The notes below the pieces were generated by a model. It did not search any database. It saw nothing but the letters and a program-made list of their open reading frames with translations, and had not been told where the DNA came from. Of a stretch of 64,000 nt of DNA, positions 26,856 through 36,603 are shown piece after piece. The DNA comes from an uncultured Myxococcales bacterium (GTDB lineage Bacteria; Myxococcota_A; UBA9042; DTJE01), in NCBI GenBank assembly GCA_903936705.1, contig CAIZWN010000015.1, positions 62,001 to 126,000 of the forward strand, in the 5' to 3' direction. Both the position numbers and the translations under genes were made by a program. The stretch's first letter is position 1; the number at the start of each line of letters is the position of its first letter.

Positions 26856-29312
26856 ATGCGCAATCCTGCCGGCTTCATCGTTCTTTGCATGTCCGTGCTG
26901 GGCGGCTATTCCTGCGGCACACCAGGGTCTCCCGGACAGCCTCTACCATCCGAATGCTCGAATCCTGCCCTGACCCAGAATGCCTGTGCCGAAGCGGACC
27001 TTCGCGAATGCCGTGAGGCCGAGGTCTTCCGATGCTTGATGGTCGGAAACTGCCTTCAATGGACGGCGGACACTGTCTGCCAAAACGGCTGCGAAGCGGG
27101 GACATGCAAGTTTTGCGAACCGCAGTGTGCTGGATGGGAGTGCGGTTCGGACGGTTGCGGAGGAACCTGCGGCAAGGGTTGCAGCGAAGGCAGCACCTGC
27201 GTCCAGGGAATCTGCGCCGCGACCTGCGCCACTGATGCGGATTGCACCATGGAAGAACGCTGCGCAGCATCGTCGGAAGGTTCATCCGTATGCCAGGCGC
27301 GGCCGTTCTGCGACAACTCGACCCCCTGCGTTTCGGCCGCGGATATCTGCGTGGAATTCTCGATTGGCGGACTTTGCGTGCCGAAGTGCACACCAGCGAC
27401 CGAAGCCTCGACATGCCTGGCTGCCAACTCCGCCTGCCTGGCCCTGTGGGATGGAACCTACGCGTGCCTGGGGACCGGAACGGCAAATACCGGGGATTCG
27501 TGCCAGTACCTGAACGATTGCGTCCGAGGCAACGCCTGCCTGGGTGACAAGTGCCAGAAGGTCTGCACCTTGAGCGCCCCGGACTGTGCCAGCAGATCGT
27601 CCTGCTATGACTTCGGCGCAGGTAAAGACGCCGGCGTCTGCTGGGTTGATGGCAACCTCGGCCCATGCGACTCGGGCACACTAAAGTGCGCCGGCGGTTC
27701 GGGCATATGTCTTGACCTGGGCTATGGGACCCGGGCCGGAATCTGTTTCGCGGCTTGCGACGTGTTCTCGCAGAACTGCAGTACGGAAGATGCCGCCTGC
27801 TACCTCTACTCGTTTGAAACTTCTGAAATACAGTTGTGCCTGCCGAGATTCACGTCGGACGGTCAGGAAGGCGAGACCTGCACGCAATCCACCGACTGCG
27901 GGCGCGATCTCGACTGCGCCCGGCTCGAGGGTGAAACGTCGTCCAAGTGCATGCGCTATTGTGCCGGGTCCAGCGATTGCCGATTTGACCAGGACTGCAC
28001 CCAGGTTGTTGGCGGCATCGGTCTGTGTGTCCAGGGACAAACACATATCGGCGAATCCCGAGTGTGGTGGGTCTACGACTTTTCCGATAATTCGACGTAT
28101 CAGACCCAGACCACACAGATAGCTGAATCCCTGCACGCAAGAATCTACCTTGAGCAGGGACAGACTCTTTCGGTTCAACGGGCGCAGGCGATTCTTGACG
28201 AGTTCGAAAACGGAATCTATCCCGGCGTCAGGAAGTATTTTGGTGACGAGCCCAACCCAGGAATTGACGGTATCCCACAGGTGATGATCGTCTACATGGA
28301 CATCAAGGACAGCTATTCATATGGCGGTTCCGAAGGATATATAGCCGGCTATTTCTCGTGGGTGAACGAGCTGACGGAAGCGCAGGCCCAGCAGCAGGGC
28401 CGATACAGCAACGAGGCCGAGGTCTTGTTCATGGACACCAATCCCTCGGACGTTGCTGGTCAGGAATCATTGTCCACCCTGGCGCACGAGTTCCAGCACA
28501 TGGTGCACTTCCAGGCAAAACCGAATGCCGGCGCCGAACATTCCTTTGTTGACGAAGGGATGGCGATGCTGGCCGAGGATTACTGCGGGTTTGGTCCCCA
28601 GTACGACCGCATGCAGGGGCTGATGGACGCAGACCACTCGGATTCATTGACCTTATGGGGCCAGGAGCTGGCCGACTACTCTTCGGCCTACGCTTTTGCC
28701 AGGTATGCTGCCGACCAGTTCGACAACGGCGGAAGCTTGTTGAACCTGGCCATGGAAAACGGCCTTACGGGATCCGGATGCTGGAACAGCGCCCTGGCCT
28801 CGGCTGCAGGCACCACCTTCGACATCACCTTTGGCAACTGGGTAATTGCGAATGTCATGGACACGAACGGCTCGATTTCCCCTTACGGATACACCAGCTT
28901 CAGCCTGCATGACGCAGCGAATGGCCTGAATGGATTCAGGGCCGACGGGACAAATGTGAACGGCCAACTAGGTTCCCTTGATGTTCGTTCGTTCGAGGCC
29001 TACTACTACTCGGCGCAATCGGGCACCCTGGTCTGGGAGAATGCCGGAGCCGGTATTCATGCATCAGCCCTGCTTGGCCGAACCGACGGCCTCTTCGATG
29101 TGGTTCCCGATCTCTTGGCCGGACAGGCCAGGTCATTCAGCGGCAAGGCCTGGCTGGTTATTGCGAATCATTCGGACACGACTTCCGCAGTCGGCGGCAC
29201 AGTGTCCTACCTGGGACGCGGACTTGGAGTCCCGCTGCCGGTCATGGCACAGATGCCACCCGCGCCGCGGCGCAACGTCAGGATGTGCGGAACGACCAGG
29301 CTGCCTTTCTAG
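26856..29312 (+). CDS. Secreted cysteine-rich zinc metalloprotease (M30/hyicolysin-like)
   Basis: 818-residue exported protein. The N-terminus is a lipoprotein-type signal (VLGGYSC, Cys20). Residues about 30-400 are disulfide-rich repeats of the type CTxxxDCxxxxxCxxxxxxxxCxxxC, distinct from but in the style of the other cysteine-rich lipoproteins here. The C-terminal half is a gluzincin-type protease: LAHEFQHMVHF gives HExxH at residues 544-548, with the third ligand probably Glu567 in FVDEGMAMLAE. The start has AGGGGG eleven bases upstream. It is likely surface-anchored or released; the substrate is unknown. Homology to M30 is judged from the motif and overall layout. Confidence 0.8.
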   Translation: MRNPAGFIVLCMSVLGGYSCGTPGSPGQPLPSECSNPALTQNACAEADLRECREAEVFRCLMVGNCLQWTADTVCQNGCEAGTCKFCEPQCAGWECGSDGCGGTCGKGCSEGSTCVQGICAATCATDADCTMEERCAASSEGSSVCQARPFCDNSTPCVSAADICVEFSIGGLCVPKCTPATEASTCLAANSACLALWDGTYACLGTGTANTGDSCQYLNDCVRGNACLGDKCQKVCTLSAPDCASRSSCYDFGAGKDAGVCWVDGNLGPCDSGTLKCAGGSGICLDLGYGTRAGICFAACDVFSQNCSTEDAACYLYSFETSEIQLCLPRFTSDGQEGETCTQSTDCGRDLDCARLEGETSSKCMRYCAGSSDCRFDQDCTQVVGGIGLCVQGQTHIGESRVWWVYDFSDNSTYQTQTTQIAESLHARIYLEQGQTLSVQRAQAILDEFENGIYPGVRKYFGDEPNPGIDGIPQVMIVYMDIKDSYSYGGSEGYIAGYFSWVNELTEAQAQQQGRYSNEAEVLFMDTNPSDVAGQESLSTLAHEFQHMVHFQAKPNAGAEHSFVDEGMAMLAEDYCGFGPQYDRMQGLMDADHSDSLTLWGQELADYSSAYAFARYAADQFDNGGSLLNLAMENGLTGSGCWNSALASAAGTTFDITFGNWVIANVMDTNGSISPYGYTSFSLHDAANGLNGFRADGTNVNGQLGSLDVRSFEAYYYSAQSGTLVWENAGAGIHASALLGRTDGLFDVVPDLLAGQARSFSGKAWLVIANHSDTTSAVGGTVSYLGRGLGVPLPVMAQMPPAPRRNVRMCGTTRLPF

Positions 29313-29329
29313 TTGTAGATCGGTCTGAC

Positions 29330-29374
29330 ACCAGGTTCCTGGTCCCCGCCGGAGGCCATGCGCGCCAGCATGGC
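29330..29374 (+). repeat. Two inverted repeats between convergent genes
   Basis: ACCAGG-tt-CCTGGT (29330-29343) and GCCATGC-gcgcca-GCATGGC (29355-29374) fill the 72-bp gap between the protease and rsmH stops. They could stop transcription from both sides, but no T-run follows either stem. Confidence 0.3.
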
Positions 29375-29384
29375 GTCTATCGAT

Positions 29385-30455
29385 TCACCGCGTCCTTACG
29401 GCCCAGCGAAGACGTGCAGACGCCGCGCGTGGATTCGACCGCAGTTCAGGCGCACCGGCGCGAATCGGTTCCTCGGCAACGGCCTCGTAAAGCCCCGACC
29501 GCATTCCGTCCCTGAATGCGTGCTTGACCCGCCGGTCCTCCCCGCTGTGGAACGACATGACGGCTATGCGGCCACCGGGACCAAGCAGCAAAGGCGCATC
29601 TTGCAACAGCCGCTCCAGCGCCCCCATTTCGTCGTTGACCAGGATTCTCAGCGCCTGGAAGGTCCTGGCCGCCGGGTGCGGTCCCGAATCGAATACCTTC
29701 GCTCGCTCTTTCCAGGTTGCGGCGGTCCAGCCCTTCGCCTCCAGCACCAGACGCGTAAGCTCGCCCGTTCTTCGCAACGGACGACGCAAGCGGGCAGCCC
29801 CGATTGCCTTGGCAACCTTGTCCGCATCCGGCTCGTCAGCCAGATCTCGCAGGGCATCCGCAAGCTCGGACGGGTCGATCGATGCCAATAGCTGCTGGGC
29901 CGTGCGCCCGGTTGAGCGGTCCATCCGCATGTCCAGAGGCCCGTCGGTCTTGTATGAAAATCCGCGCGTCGGATCGTCGATCTGCATGGAGGACACGCCA
30001 AGATCCGCGAGAATCACGTCGAACACCCGTCCATCCTCCGGGGCGTAGGAACCGGCCCAGGCAAAAGATGCGACGTGCAGCGACAACGCCTCCCCGAACT
30101 CGGCCAGCCGTTCGCTGGTCCGCCCAATCTGCTCGGCATCGCGGTCCAGCCCGATGACCCGGCCCCCGGGCAGCACCCGAGACAGCAGCTCACTGGTGTG
30201 ACCACCTGCCCCAACCGTGCAATCCAGGACAGTTTCACCTGGCATCGGGTTCAACGCCCGCAGCACCTCGGCAATCATTATCGGCACGTGCGACCCTGCG
30301 GGTGTGCCACCCTGGGAACGGACGTGTTCAACGATGCCGGGATAGCGCTGTGGCTGCAGCTCCTTGTAACGCTGGTCGAACCGTTTAGGGTGAGTGCCGG
30401 TGTATCGGGTTCTACGCACGTGTTCAGGGGGCGGGACAGGTTCGTCTGGATTCAT
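29385..30455 (-). CDS. rsmH: 16S rRNA (cytosine-1402-N4)-methyltransferase
   Basis: 356-residue SAM methyltransferase acting in the ribosomal P site. The SAM motif LDCTVGAGGHTSELL, DVILADLGVSSMQID, FHSGEDRRVK and the HPAARTFQALRI block are all present. An N-terminal extension of about 55 residues (THPKRFDQRYKELQP ... QGGTPAGSHVPIM) is longer than in E. coli; I recall similar extensions in several non-enteric lineages. The start is supported by GGAGGAAGC. It is not in a division (dcw) cluster, which is where mraZ-rsmH normally sits. Confidence 0.95.
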   Translation of the reverse strand: MNPDEPVPPPEHVRRTRYTGTHPKRFDQRYKELQPQRYPGIVEHVRSQGGTPAGSHVPIMIAEVLRALNPMPGETVLDCTVGAGGHTSELLSRVLPGGRVIGLDRDAEQIGRTSERLAEFGEALSLHVASFAWAGSYAPEDGRVFDVILADLGVSSMQIDDPTRGFSYKTDGPLDMRMDRSTGRTAQQLLASIDPSELADALRDLADEPDADKVAKAIGAARLRRPLRRTGELTRLVLEAKGWTAATWKERAKVFDSGPHPAARTFQALRILVNDEMGALERLLQDAPLLLGPGGRIAVMSFHSGEDRRVKHAFRDGMRSGLYEAVAEEPIRAGAPELRSNPRAASARLRWAVRTR

Positions 30456-30569
30456 GCTTCCTCCGACACCTATTGTACCACCGTGGATATTCTGCTTTGT
30501 CCGATCATCACGACCGGAGTAACATTGTTGCGAGCATCTATCGAGCTATCATCCATCTGGAGGATTCTC

Positions 30570-31784
30570 ATGAGCCGGATCGTGACGTTCCTTGCAGCCG
30601 CCATCGTGGTGACGGGACCCCTGGCCTGCGATTCTGAAGATCTGACCACGCCTCCAGAATGTTCCGTCGATACCGAGTGTGACGACAAGGCTCCGTGCAC
30701 CCTGGACCGTTGCGACCCGGTTGCAAAGGTCTGCCTTCATCCCCCGAAATCCTGCGACGATTCAGATTTTTGCACGCAGGATTCGTGCATTTCCGAGACA
30801 GGCGAATGCTTGAACGTAGCCAAGGTCTGCGACGACCTGAATTTGTGCACGAACGATTCGTGCGATCCCGCAATCGGGTGCGTTTTCGCCCCGATCACCT
30901 GCGTCGGCGACGGGGATCCCTGCACTATAGCAGAATGCCTGCCCGAGACCGGAGTCTGCCAGGAACACCAGAAGGCGTGCAACGACAACAACGTCTGCAC
31001 GACCGACGCATGCGGCGCCAATGGCGAATGCTCCTTCACGCCGGCCGCCGACGGATCGGCATGCAGTGGCGGACCCGATTTCACCGACGCCTCGATCTGC
31101 CAGGCTGGGACGTGCGTCCCCGCGGCTCAGATGCAGCAGGGAGCCTTCCGGGCCAACTCCCTTTCGCTTGCCAAACCCACAGTGACTTTCGATCTGGGCA
31201 ACGGTCCAGAGGTAATGAACGAGGCAATATCGGCCTTCCTGACATCCAAGCTGAACGAATTCGAGGGCGGCGGCCTTGTGGCAATCCTCGAGACCTTGAT
31301 GTTTGGAGGCCCGGGCACGCCCATGAGTGTCGGCGAGGGTCAATGCGCGTTCCAGGAATCAGACGTGCGTTGGTGCGGCCTTCTGGAAGGTGGACAGAAC
31401 GTGACCTTCCCCCTGGTGCAGTTGATTTCCACAGGCACCTGCATGGACCAGCCGGCCGTTGCTGCCCCGTGTTTCCTGTCGATCGAAACCGAATTTGATC
31501 TGCACGAAATCCTCCCCAACTTCTTCCCGAACCCGGTACCTCCGGTTAAAGGCAGGGTATTCGGAGGCCTGCCGGGCAACCCGATAAGTGGCATCGAGAA
31601 CGGCTGGGCGGCGGCATTCGTACCGAAGGAGATTGTCGATGGCCTTTCGGTTTCGCTGGGTGACCGGATAGTCACCGGCGCCGAACTGCTGAAAGACGTT
31701 CCGGTCGAAACGATCGACGCAACGGCCGGCTACACGGTTCACGTGTCTTTCACCGCGCCTCGCACTGCCGTGCAGCCCAGGTAA
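30570..31784 (+). CDS. Cysteine-rich lipoprotein of unknown function
   Basis: 404-residue protein with signal and lipobox (GPLACDSE). Residues about 28-150 are four to five short disulfide repeats of about 25-30 residues (CDD-x-N-x-CTxDxCDPxxGC), a style close to the first half of the modules in the 1204-residue lipoprotein. The remaining 250 residues form a distinct domain with six further cysteines and no motif I recognise. ATG 30570 follows GGAGG at six bases. Function unknown; surface exposure is likely. Confidence 0.8.
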   Translation: MSRIVTFLAAAIVVTGPLACDSEDLTTPPECSVDTECDDKAPCTLDRCDPVAKVCLHPPKSCDDSDFCTQDSCISETGECLNVAKVCDDLNLCTNDSCDPAIGCVFAPITCVGDGDPCTIAECLPETGVCQEHQKACNDNNVCTTDACGANGECSFTPAADGSACSGGPDFTDASICQAGTCVPAAQMQQGAFRANSLSLAKPTVTFDLGNGPEVMNEAISAFLTSKLNEFEGGGLVAILETLMFGGPGTPMSVGEGQCAFQESDVRWCGLLEGGQNVTFPLVQLISTGTCMDQPAVAAPCFLSIETEFDLHEILPNFFPNPVPPVKGRVFGGLPGNPISGIENGWAAAFVPKEIVDGLSVSLGDRIVTGAELLKDVPVETIDATAGYTVHVSFTAPRTAVQPR

Positions 31785-31830
31785 ATCGCCGCAAAGGACT
31801 TCAGGGCCAACCTCTGGCCACGACTCCCGA

Positions 31831-31859
31831 TTGACTGGAAACCGCCGACGCCCTATCTT
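31831..31859 (+). promoter_or_regulatory. Predicted promoter of the RND efflux operon
   Basis: TTGACT (31831-31836), 17 bp, TATCTT (31854-31859), giving a leader of about 55 nt before 31921. Just upstream lies GGCCA-acctc-TGGCC, a possible terminator stem for the preceding gene or an operator. Confidence 0.5.
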
Positions 31860-31920
31860 TCGCGGCATCGATGGTCCCCGGCACGACGTATTGTCCGGTT
31901 CCTTCCACCAGGAGTTCCTT

Positions 31921-32838
31921 ATGCGAGCAAAAATCGCCCTGGCCCTTGGCGTATCGTGGATGCTGGGTGCCTGCGCATGCGGCAACAAGGCAGCCAAGGT
32001 TTCCTTACCAGCCGTATCGGCGTCGGCACCGATCACGGCCGCGGCGGCATCGGACGCACCCACGCCCGTCGCAAAACCGGCGGCCATGACATTCGTGGCA
32101 ACCCCGAATTCAACCCTTACCGGCACGACCGAACCACACCGCCGCAGCACCCTGATGCCGGTGGTTCCGGGAATAGTCGAAAAAATCCACTTCTCCGAGG
32201 GCGACCGCGTAAAGGCCGGAGCCCCACTCGTCAGCCTGAAAACCGAGGATTTCGTCCTGCGTTCGCGGCAGGCCGACGCAGGCATGGCTGCTGCCCAGGC
32301 CCAGTTCGATGCCGCGACGCTGGCCTTCGACCGAACGCGTGGCTTGCGAGGCAAAGAAGCCGTTTCCCAGGGTCAACTGGACCAGGTTGAGGCGGGATAC
32401 AAGGGCGCCAAGGCCGGGCTGGACAACGCCAAGGTCATGCTGGACATGGTGCACAAGGCCCTGCGCGATACCACGGTTTACGCTCCATACGACGCCCTCG
32501 TCGTACGACGCCTGATCAGCGAGGGCGAGTCGGCCCTGACGATGCCGCCATCCCCACTGGCCGTCATCGAACAGACGGCCCTGCTGGACCTGAAGCTGCA
32601 GGTGCCTGCGGCCCATCTGGCAAGTCTTGCCGAGGGCACGCCATTGGTGGTCCGCTTCCCGGCCACGGGCCAGGAAGTAAAGGCGGTTGTGAAACGCGTG
32701 GTCCCGTCGGCCAACCCCGGATCCCGCACGTTCACCGTTATCGTCGAACTGCCTAACGAGGACGGCGCGCTGAAGGCTGGCCTGTATGCCGAGGCCCGCC
32801 TGGACAACGGAACCCGCGCCCCGGAGGCAGCCCGATGA
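31921..32838 (+). CDS. RND efflux periplasmic adaptor (membrane fusion protein), lipoprotein
   Basis: 305-residue adaptor linking an inner-membrane RND pump to an outer-membrane channel. Lipobox LGACAC near residue 18. The lipoyl/biotinyl half-motif VVPGIVEKIHFSEGDRVKAGAPL and the returning half TVYAPYDALVVRRLISEGE flank a short helical hairpin (QADAGMAAAQAQFDAATLAF ...), followed by the beta-barrel domain. AGGAG precedes ATG 31921. Its stop overlaps the pump start. Confidence 0.93.
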   Translation: MRAKIALALGVSWMLGACACGNKAAKVSLPAVSASAPITAAAASDAPTPVAKPAAMTFVATPNSTLTGTTEPHRRSTLMPVVPGIVEKIHFSEGDRVKAGAPLVSLKTEDFVLRSRQADAGMAAAQAQFDAATLAFDRTRGLRGKEAVSQGQLDQVEAGYKGAKAGLDNAKVMLDMVHKALRDTTVYAPYDALVVRRLISEGESALTMPPSPLAVIEQTALLDLKLQVPAAHLASLAEGTPLVVRFPATGQEVKAVVKRVVPSANPGSRTFTVIVELPNEDGALKAGLYAEARLDNGTRAPEAAR

Positions 32839-35800
32839 AGCTTGCCGAAATCTCGGTCCGACGCCCGGTTCTGGCGACGGTCATGGTATCGGTGCTGCTG
32901 GTATTCGGCCTGGTGGCCTACCCGCGCATCGGCGTCGATCTGATGCCGGAGGTCGAGTTCCCCTTCGTGACGATAACCGCCATCTACCCAGGCGCCTCGC
33001 CCGAGACCGTCGAGTCCAAGGTCATCGACAAGATCGAAGAGGCCGTGAACACCATCAACGGCATCAAGCTCCTTCGTTCGACCAGCATGGAGAACGTCGG
33101 CATCGTCATGGTCCAGTTCGAGCTGGAGCGCAAGGCCGACCAGGCGATTCAGGACGTCCGCGACAAGGTGTCCGGCATCCTGCGGGAATTGCCGTCCGAC
33201 CTCGACCCGCCAGTCATCGAGAAACTGGACATCAACGCGCAGCCCATCCTGAACCTGGCAATCTCGGGGCCGCTGTCCGTGCGCGATCTGACCCGTATAG
33301 CTGACAAGCAGGTCAAGCAACGCCTGCAGTCGCTGAACGGCGTTGGTCAGGTCACAATCGTAGGCGGGCAGGATCGCGAGATTCATGTCTGGATCGACCC
33401 GGCCCGTCTGGCATCCCACTATCTGTCGGTCAACGACGTGATGCAGGCGCTGGCCATTCAGAACATCGAGATCCCAGGCGGGCGCCTGGAGATTGGCGAC
33501 GACGAATTCGTCGTCAAGACCCACGGACAGGTGCGCGATGCAGACGAACTTGGCAACGTGATCATCACTGCGGCAATGGGAGCCCCCGTCCGCGTCCGCG
33601 ACGTCGCCCGCGTGGAGGACGGCGCCGAGGAGCGCCGCAGCTACTCGGCGGTCAACGGGGCGTCTGCAGTTGCGCTGCGCATCATGAAGCAGTCGGGCTC
33701 CAACACCGTGGAGGTGGCCGAAAAGGTCAAGGAAGAGGTCGAAAAGTTGCGCTCGAAGCTGCCGGCCGGCGTGACCATTTCCATGCCGCGCGACAATTCC
33801 GAGTTCATAAAGAACGCCATCGATGACGTGCGGTTCGACCTGGTGTTTGGGGCGGTGCTGGCCATCCTGATCGTGTTCATCTTCCTGCGGGACTGGCGCG
33901 CCACGTTCATCAGCGCACTGGCCTTGCCGACTTCCGTCATCGCGTCGTTCGGCTTCATGAAGATGTTGAACTTCACCTTCAACCAGATGACGATGCTGGC
34001 GCTGTCGCTGTCCATCGGCATCCTGATCGACGACGCCATCGTGGTGATCGAGGCCATTCACCGCCATATGGAGCGCGGCAAGACCCCGTTCCAGGCCGCC
34101 ATCGACGCCACGAAGGAGATCGGTCTGGCAGTCATGGCCACAACGGCATCGATTCTCGCGGTGTTCGTGCCAGTGGCCACAATGAAGGGCATCATTGGCC
34201 GCTTCTTCTTCCAGTTCGGCGTAACCGTGGCCTTCGCGGTTGCGGTGTCCCTGTTTGTTGCTTTCACGCTTACGCCAATGCTGTCGGCCCGCCTCCTGAA
34301 GCCGCACGCCGGCGAACACTGGGCCCTGTCGCGATGGATCGGCAGGATGCTTGACGGAATCGACGCCGGCTACCACTCGATACTGTCGTGGGCGCTGCGG
34401 CACCGCTGGCTGACCCTGGGCATTTCCGTTGCGACCCTGGTTGGCACCCTTGGGCTGGGCGGCCTGCTGAAGTCCGAGTTCTTCCCGCAGATGGACAGAT
34501 CCCAGCTACTGGTGACCGTCGAGATGCCGGCAGGACGGGGCCTGGACGCAACTACCGGGTACCTGGAAGCCATCGCCGCACGCATCCGGGGACTTCCGGG
34601 CGTCAGGGAGACGTTCACGACCGTCGGCGGCGGTGCCCAGGGCGAGGTCAACAAGGGCGAGATCCTTGTAAACCTGGTACCAAAGGCGCAGCGCACGTAT
34701 TCCCAGGAACAGGCGATTGTCTACATTCGAAATTTGCTTGGCGGCAGCAAGGAAGCCCTGGTCGCCGTCGAGACGGCGGACGAGCACGCAGGCGGAATGC
34801 GTGCCGCAGCCATCCAGTACAACGTGCGTGGAATGGACCTCGAGCAGATCCACCAGGCCGCCGGGCGGCTGGTCGAAAGGATGAAACAGGTACCCGGATT
34901 CGTGGACCTGGACGATACCTACCGTGGCGGAAAGCCCGAAGTCGCCGTGCAGATCGATCGCGACCGCGCGGCTGACCTGGGCGTCCCGGTGGGGATGGTC
35001 GCGATGGCCCTGCGTACCTTCTTCGCGGGGGACAAGGCGACCGATCTGACTTCGGAAGGCGATCGCATCGACGTGCGAGTCCGCCTGGATTCCCAATACC
35101 GTGCACAGCCCGCCGACATCCTGGGCCTTGGCGTTCGATCGACAACCGGGAACCTGGTTCAGATGGCCAATGTCTTGTCGGTTGAAACCGGCTCTGGCCC
35201 ATCTAAAATCGAGCGCCAGGACCGGCAGCGACAGGTGACCGTTCTGGCAAACCTGGACGGACTGGCATTAGGCGAAGCCATGCTGAAAGTCGAGGCGATC
35301 GCTGGCGAGGTGGTGCCAGCCGAACTGACACAGGACTGGGCCGGATTCGGCCAGATCATGCGCGAGTCTTTCGGATACATGATCCCCGCGCTGATCCTGG
35401 CCGTCATTCTGGTCTACCTGATCCTGGCGGCGCAGTTCGAGTCGTTCCTGCACCCGTTCACGATCATGTTGTCGCTGCCATTCTCGTTCGTCGGCGCCTT
35501 CCTGGCCTTGCTGGCGACAGGCATGACCGTCAACATCGCGACGTTCATCGGATTGATCCTCCTGATGGGCCTCGTGACCAAGAACGCGATTCTACTGGTC
35601 GACTACGCGAACCAGTTGAAGGAAAAGGGCGTCCCGACCAACGATGCGCTGTTGCAAGCGGGACCGGTTCGTCTGCGACCAATCCTTATGACCACCGCCG
35701 CGATGATCTTTGGCATGATGCCGGTAGCCGCGGCGCTCAGCGAAGGTTCCGAGCAGCGCGCCCCGATGGCCGTGGCCGTAATTGGTGGCTTGATCACCTC

Positions 35801-35891
35801 GACACTGCTGACGCTGGTCGTTGTTCCAGTCGCGTACTCCCTGCTGGACGGGATGATGGCGCGAGCAGCTGGCCGCAGCTCCAGAAGTTGA
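32835..35891 (+). CDS. RND family inner-membrane efflux transporter
   Basis: 1018-residue pump of the AcrB/hydrophobe-amphiphile type, proton driven. It has two repeats of six membrane helices around two large periplasmic loops. The proton-relay Asp pair is in TM4 ([19 protein letters not shown]) and the Lys in TM10 ([18 protein letters not shown]). The start motif [17 protein letters not shown] is typical. Substrate unknown. No outer-membrane channel gene and no regulator lie beside it, so the channel must come from elsewhere. Confidence 0.95.
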   Translation: MKLAEISVRRPVLATVMVSVLLVFGLVAYPRIGVDLMPEVEFPFVTITAIYPGASPETVESKVIDKIEEAVNTINGIKLLRSTSMENVGIVMVQFELERKADQAIQDVRDKVSGILRELPSDLDPPVIEKLDINAQPILNLAISGPLSVRDLTRIADKQVKQRLQSLNGVGQVTIVGGQDREIHVWIDPARLASHYLSVNDVMQALAIQNIEIPGGRLEIGDDEFVVKTHGQVRDADELGNVIITAAMGAPVRVRDVARVEDGAEERRSYSAVNGASAVALRIMKQSGSNTVEVAEKVKEEVEKLRSKLPAGVTISMPRDNSEFIKNAIDDVRFDLVFGAVLAILIVFIFLRDWRATFISALALPTSVIASFGFMKMLNFTFNQMTMLALSLSIGILIDDAIVVIEAIHRHMERGKTPFQAAIDATKEIGLAVMATTASILAVFVPVATMKGIIGRFFFQFGVTVAFAVAVSLFVAFTLTPMLSARLLKPHAGEHWALSRWIGRMLDGIDAGYHSILSWALRHRWLTLGISVATLVGTLGLGGLLKSEFFPQMDRSQLLVTVEMPAGRGLDATTGYLEAIAARIRGLPGVRETFTTVGGGAQGEVNKGEILVNLVPKAQRTYSQEQAIVYIRNLLGGSKEALVAVETADEHAGGMRAAAIQYNVRGMDLEQIHQAAGRLVERMKQVPGFVDLDDTYRGGKPEVAVQIDRDRAADLGVPVGMVAMALRTFFAGDKATDLTSEGDRIDVRVRLDSQYRAQPADILGLGVRSTTGNLVQMANVLSVETGSGPSKIERQDRQRQVTVLANLDGLALGEAMLKVEAIAGEVVPAELTQDWAGFGQIMRESFGYMIPALILAVILVYLILAAQFESFLHPFTIMLSLPFSFVGAFLALLATGMTVNIATFIGLILLMGLVTKNAILLVDYANQLKEKGVPTNDALLQAGPVRLRPILMTTAAMIFGMMPVAAALSEGSEQRAPMAVAVIGGLITSTLLTLVVVPVAYSLLDGMMARAAGRSSRS

Positions 35892-36006
35892 ACCCGACAA
35901 TCGCCGCTGGTTCGTACGCCAGGGGAAACCGTCCGAATTTACATGCTTCCACACCCCACGATTCGCGACTACAATCCGCTGAATCCGGAACCAATTTGGT
36001 GGGCCA

Positions 36007-36594
36007 GTGAGGAGTGCGTTGCGAGTGGCCAGAAGTGCCTGGCGCGTAGGCTTATGGCACTCCGCCGGCGCAGCTTTTCGCTTCCTGCGACAGGTCGTAC
36101 TGCAACATGGGGTGTCGTCCGACGGGTTCGTGAATATCCAGCCCCGGGCCTTCATCCTGGTTGAACCCGAAGCACGATTGGTCATCGGCCGACACGTCCA
36201 ACTGAAGAACGACGCCATCGTGTACGTCAAGCGCGGCGCAACCTTGACGATTTCCGACAACGTCTCGTTGGGGCATCACGCCGAGGTGTCGGTCAACCAG
36301 GACGTCAGGATCGGGACTGACACCTTTACTGCGCCCTACGTGTACATAACCGACAGCAACCACCGGTTTGATCGAACGGACGTTCCCATCCAGTCGCAGC
36401 CGATGGATGTTCGCCCGACCGCGATTGGACGGGACGTCTGGATAGGCCGCGGTGCAATGGTCCTGGCCGGGGCACAGGTCGGCGACCACTGCGTTCTTGG
36501 GGCCGGTGCTATCGTTACCCGAACGCACGCCCCGGGGGACCTTGTCGTGGGCATTCCTGGGCGAACGGTTCGAAACCGCTTCAAGGGTGGTTAG
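36007..36594 (+). CDS. Left-handed beta-helix (hexapeptide) acyltransferase
   Basis: 195-residue O-acetyltransferase-like protein. Repeats of the [LIV]-G-x4 type run from about residue 60, with the active-site-like segment YVYITDSNHRFDRTDVPI and the C-terminal block IGRDVWIGRGAMVLAGAQVG. This family usually acetylates sugars in surface polysaccharides, with acetyl-CoA as donor. Start uncertain: GTG 36007 is listed, but TTG 36019 and GTG 36025 sit behind GAGGAG. A good -10 (TACAAT, 35970-35975) lies just upstream. asnB follows in 9 bp. Confidence 0.85.
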   Translation: MRSALRVARSAWRVGLWHSAGAAFRFLRQVVLQHGVSSDGFVNIQPRAFILVEPEARLVIGRHVQLKNDAIVYVKRGATLTISDNVSLGHHAEVSVNQDVRIGTDTFTAPYVYITDSNHRFDRTDVPIQSQPMDVRPTAIGRDVWIGRGAMVLAGAQVGDHCVLGAGAIVTRTHAPGDLVVGIPGRTVRNRFKGG

Positions 36595-36603
36595 GGGGCG
36601 CGC

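Noticed and set aside
30472-30477. TACAAT as -10 of rsmH (minus strand)
   Set aside because: It lies about 17 bp before the start codon, so the transcript would begin inside the ribosome site, and no -35 is suitably placed.
30525-30552. Promoter TTGTTG-16-TATCAT before the 404-residue lipoprotein gene
   Set aside because: It would place the transcript start on top of the ribosome site, and the -35 matches only three of six bases.
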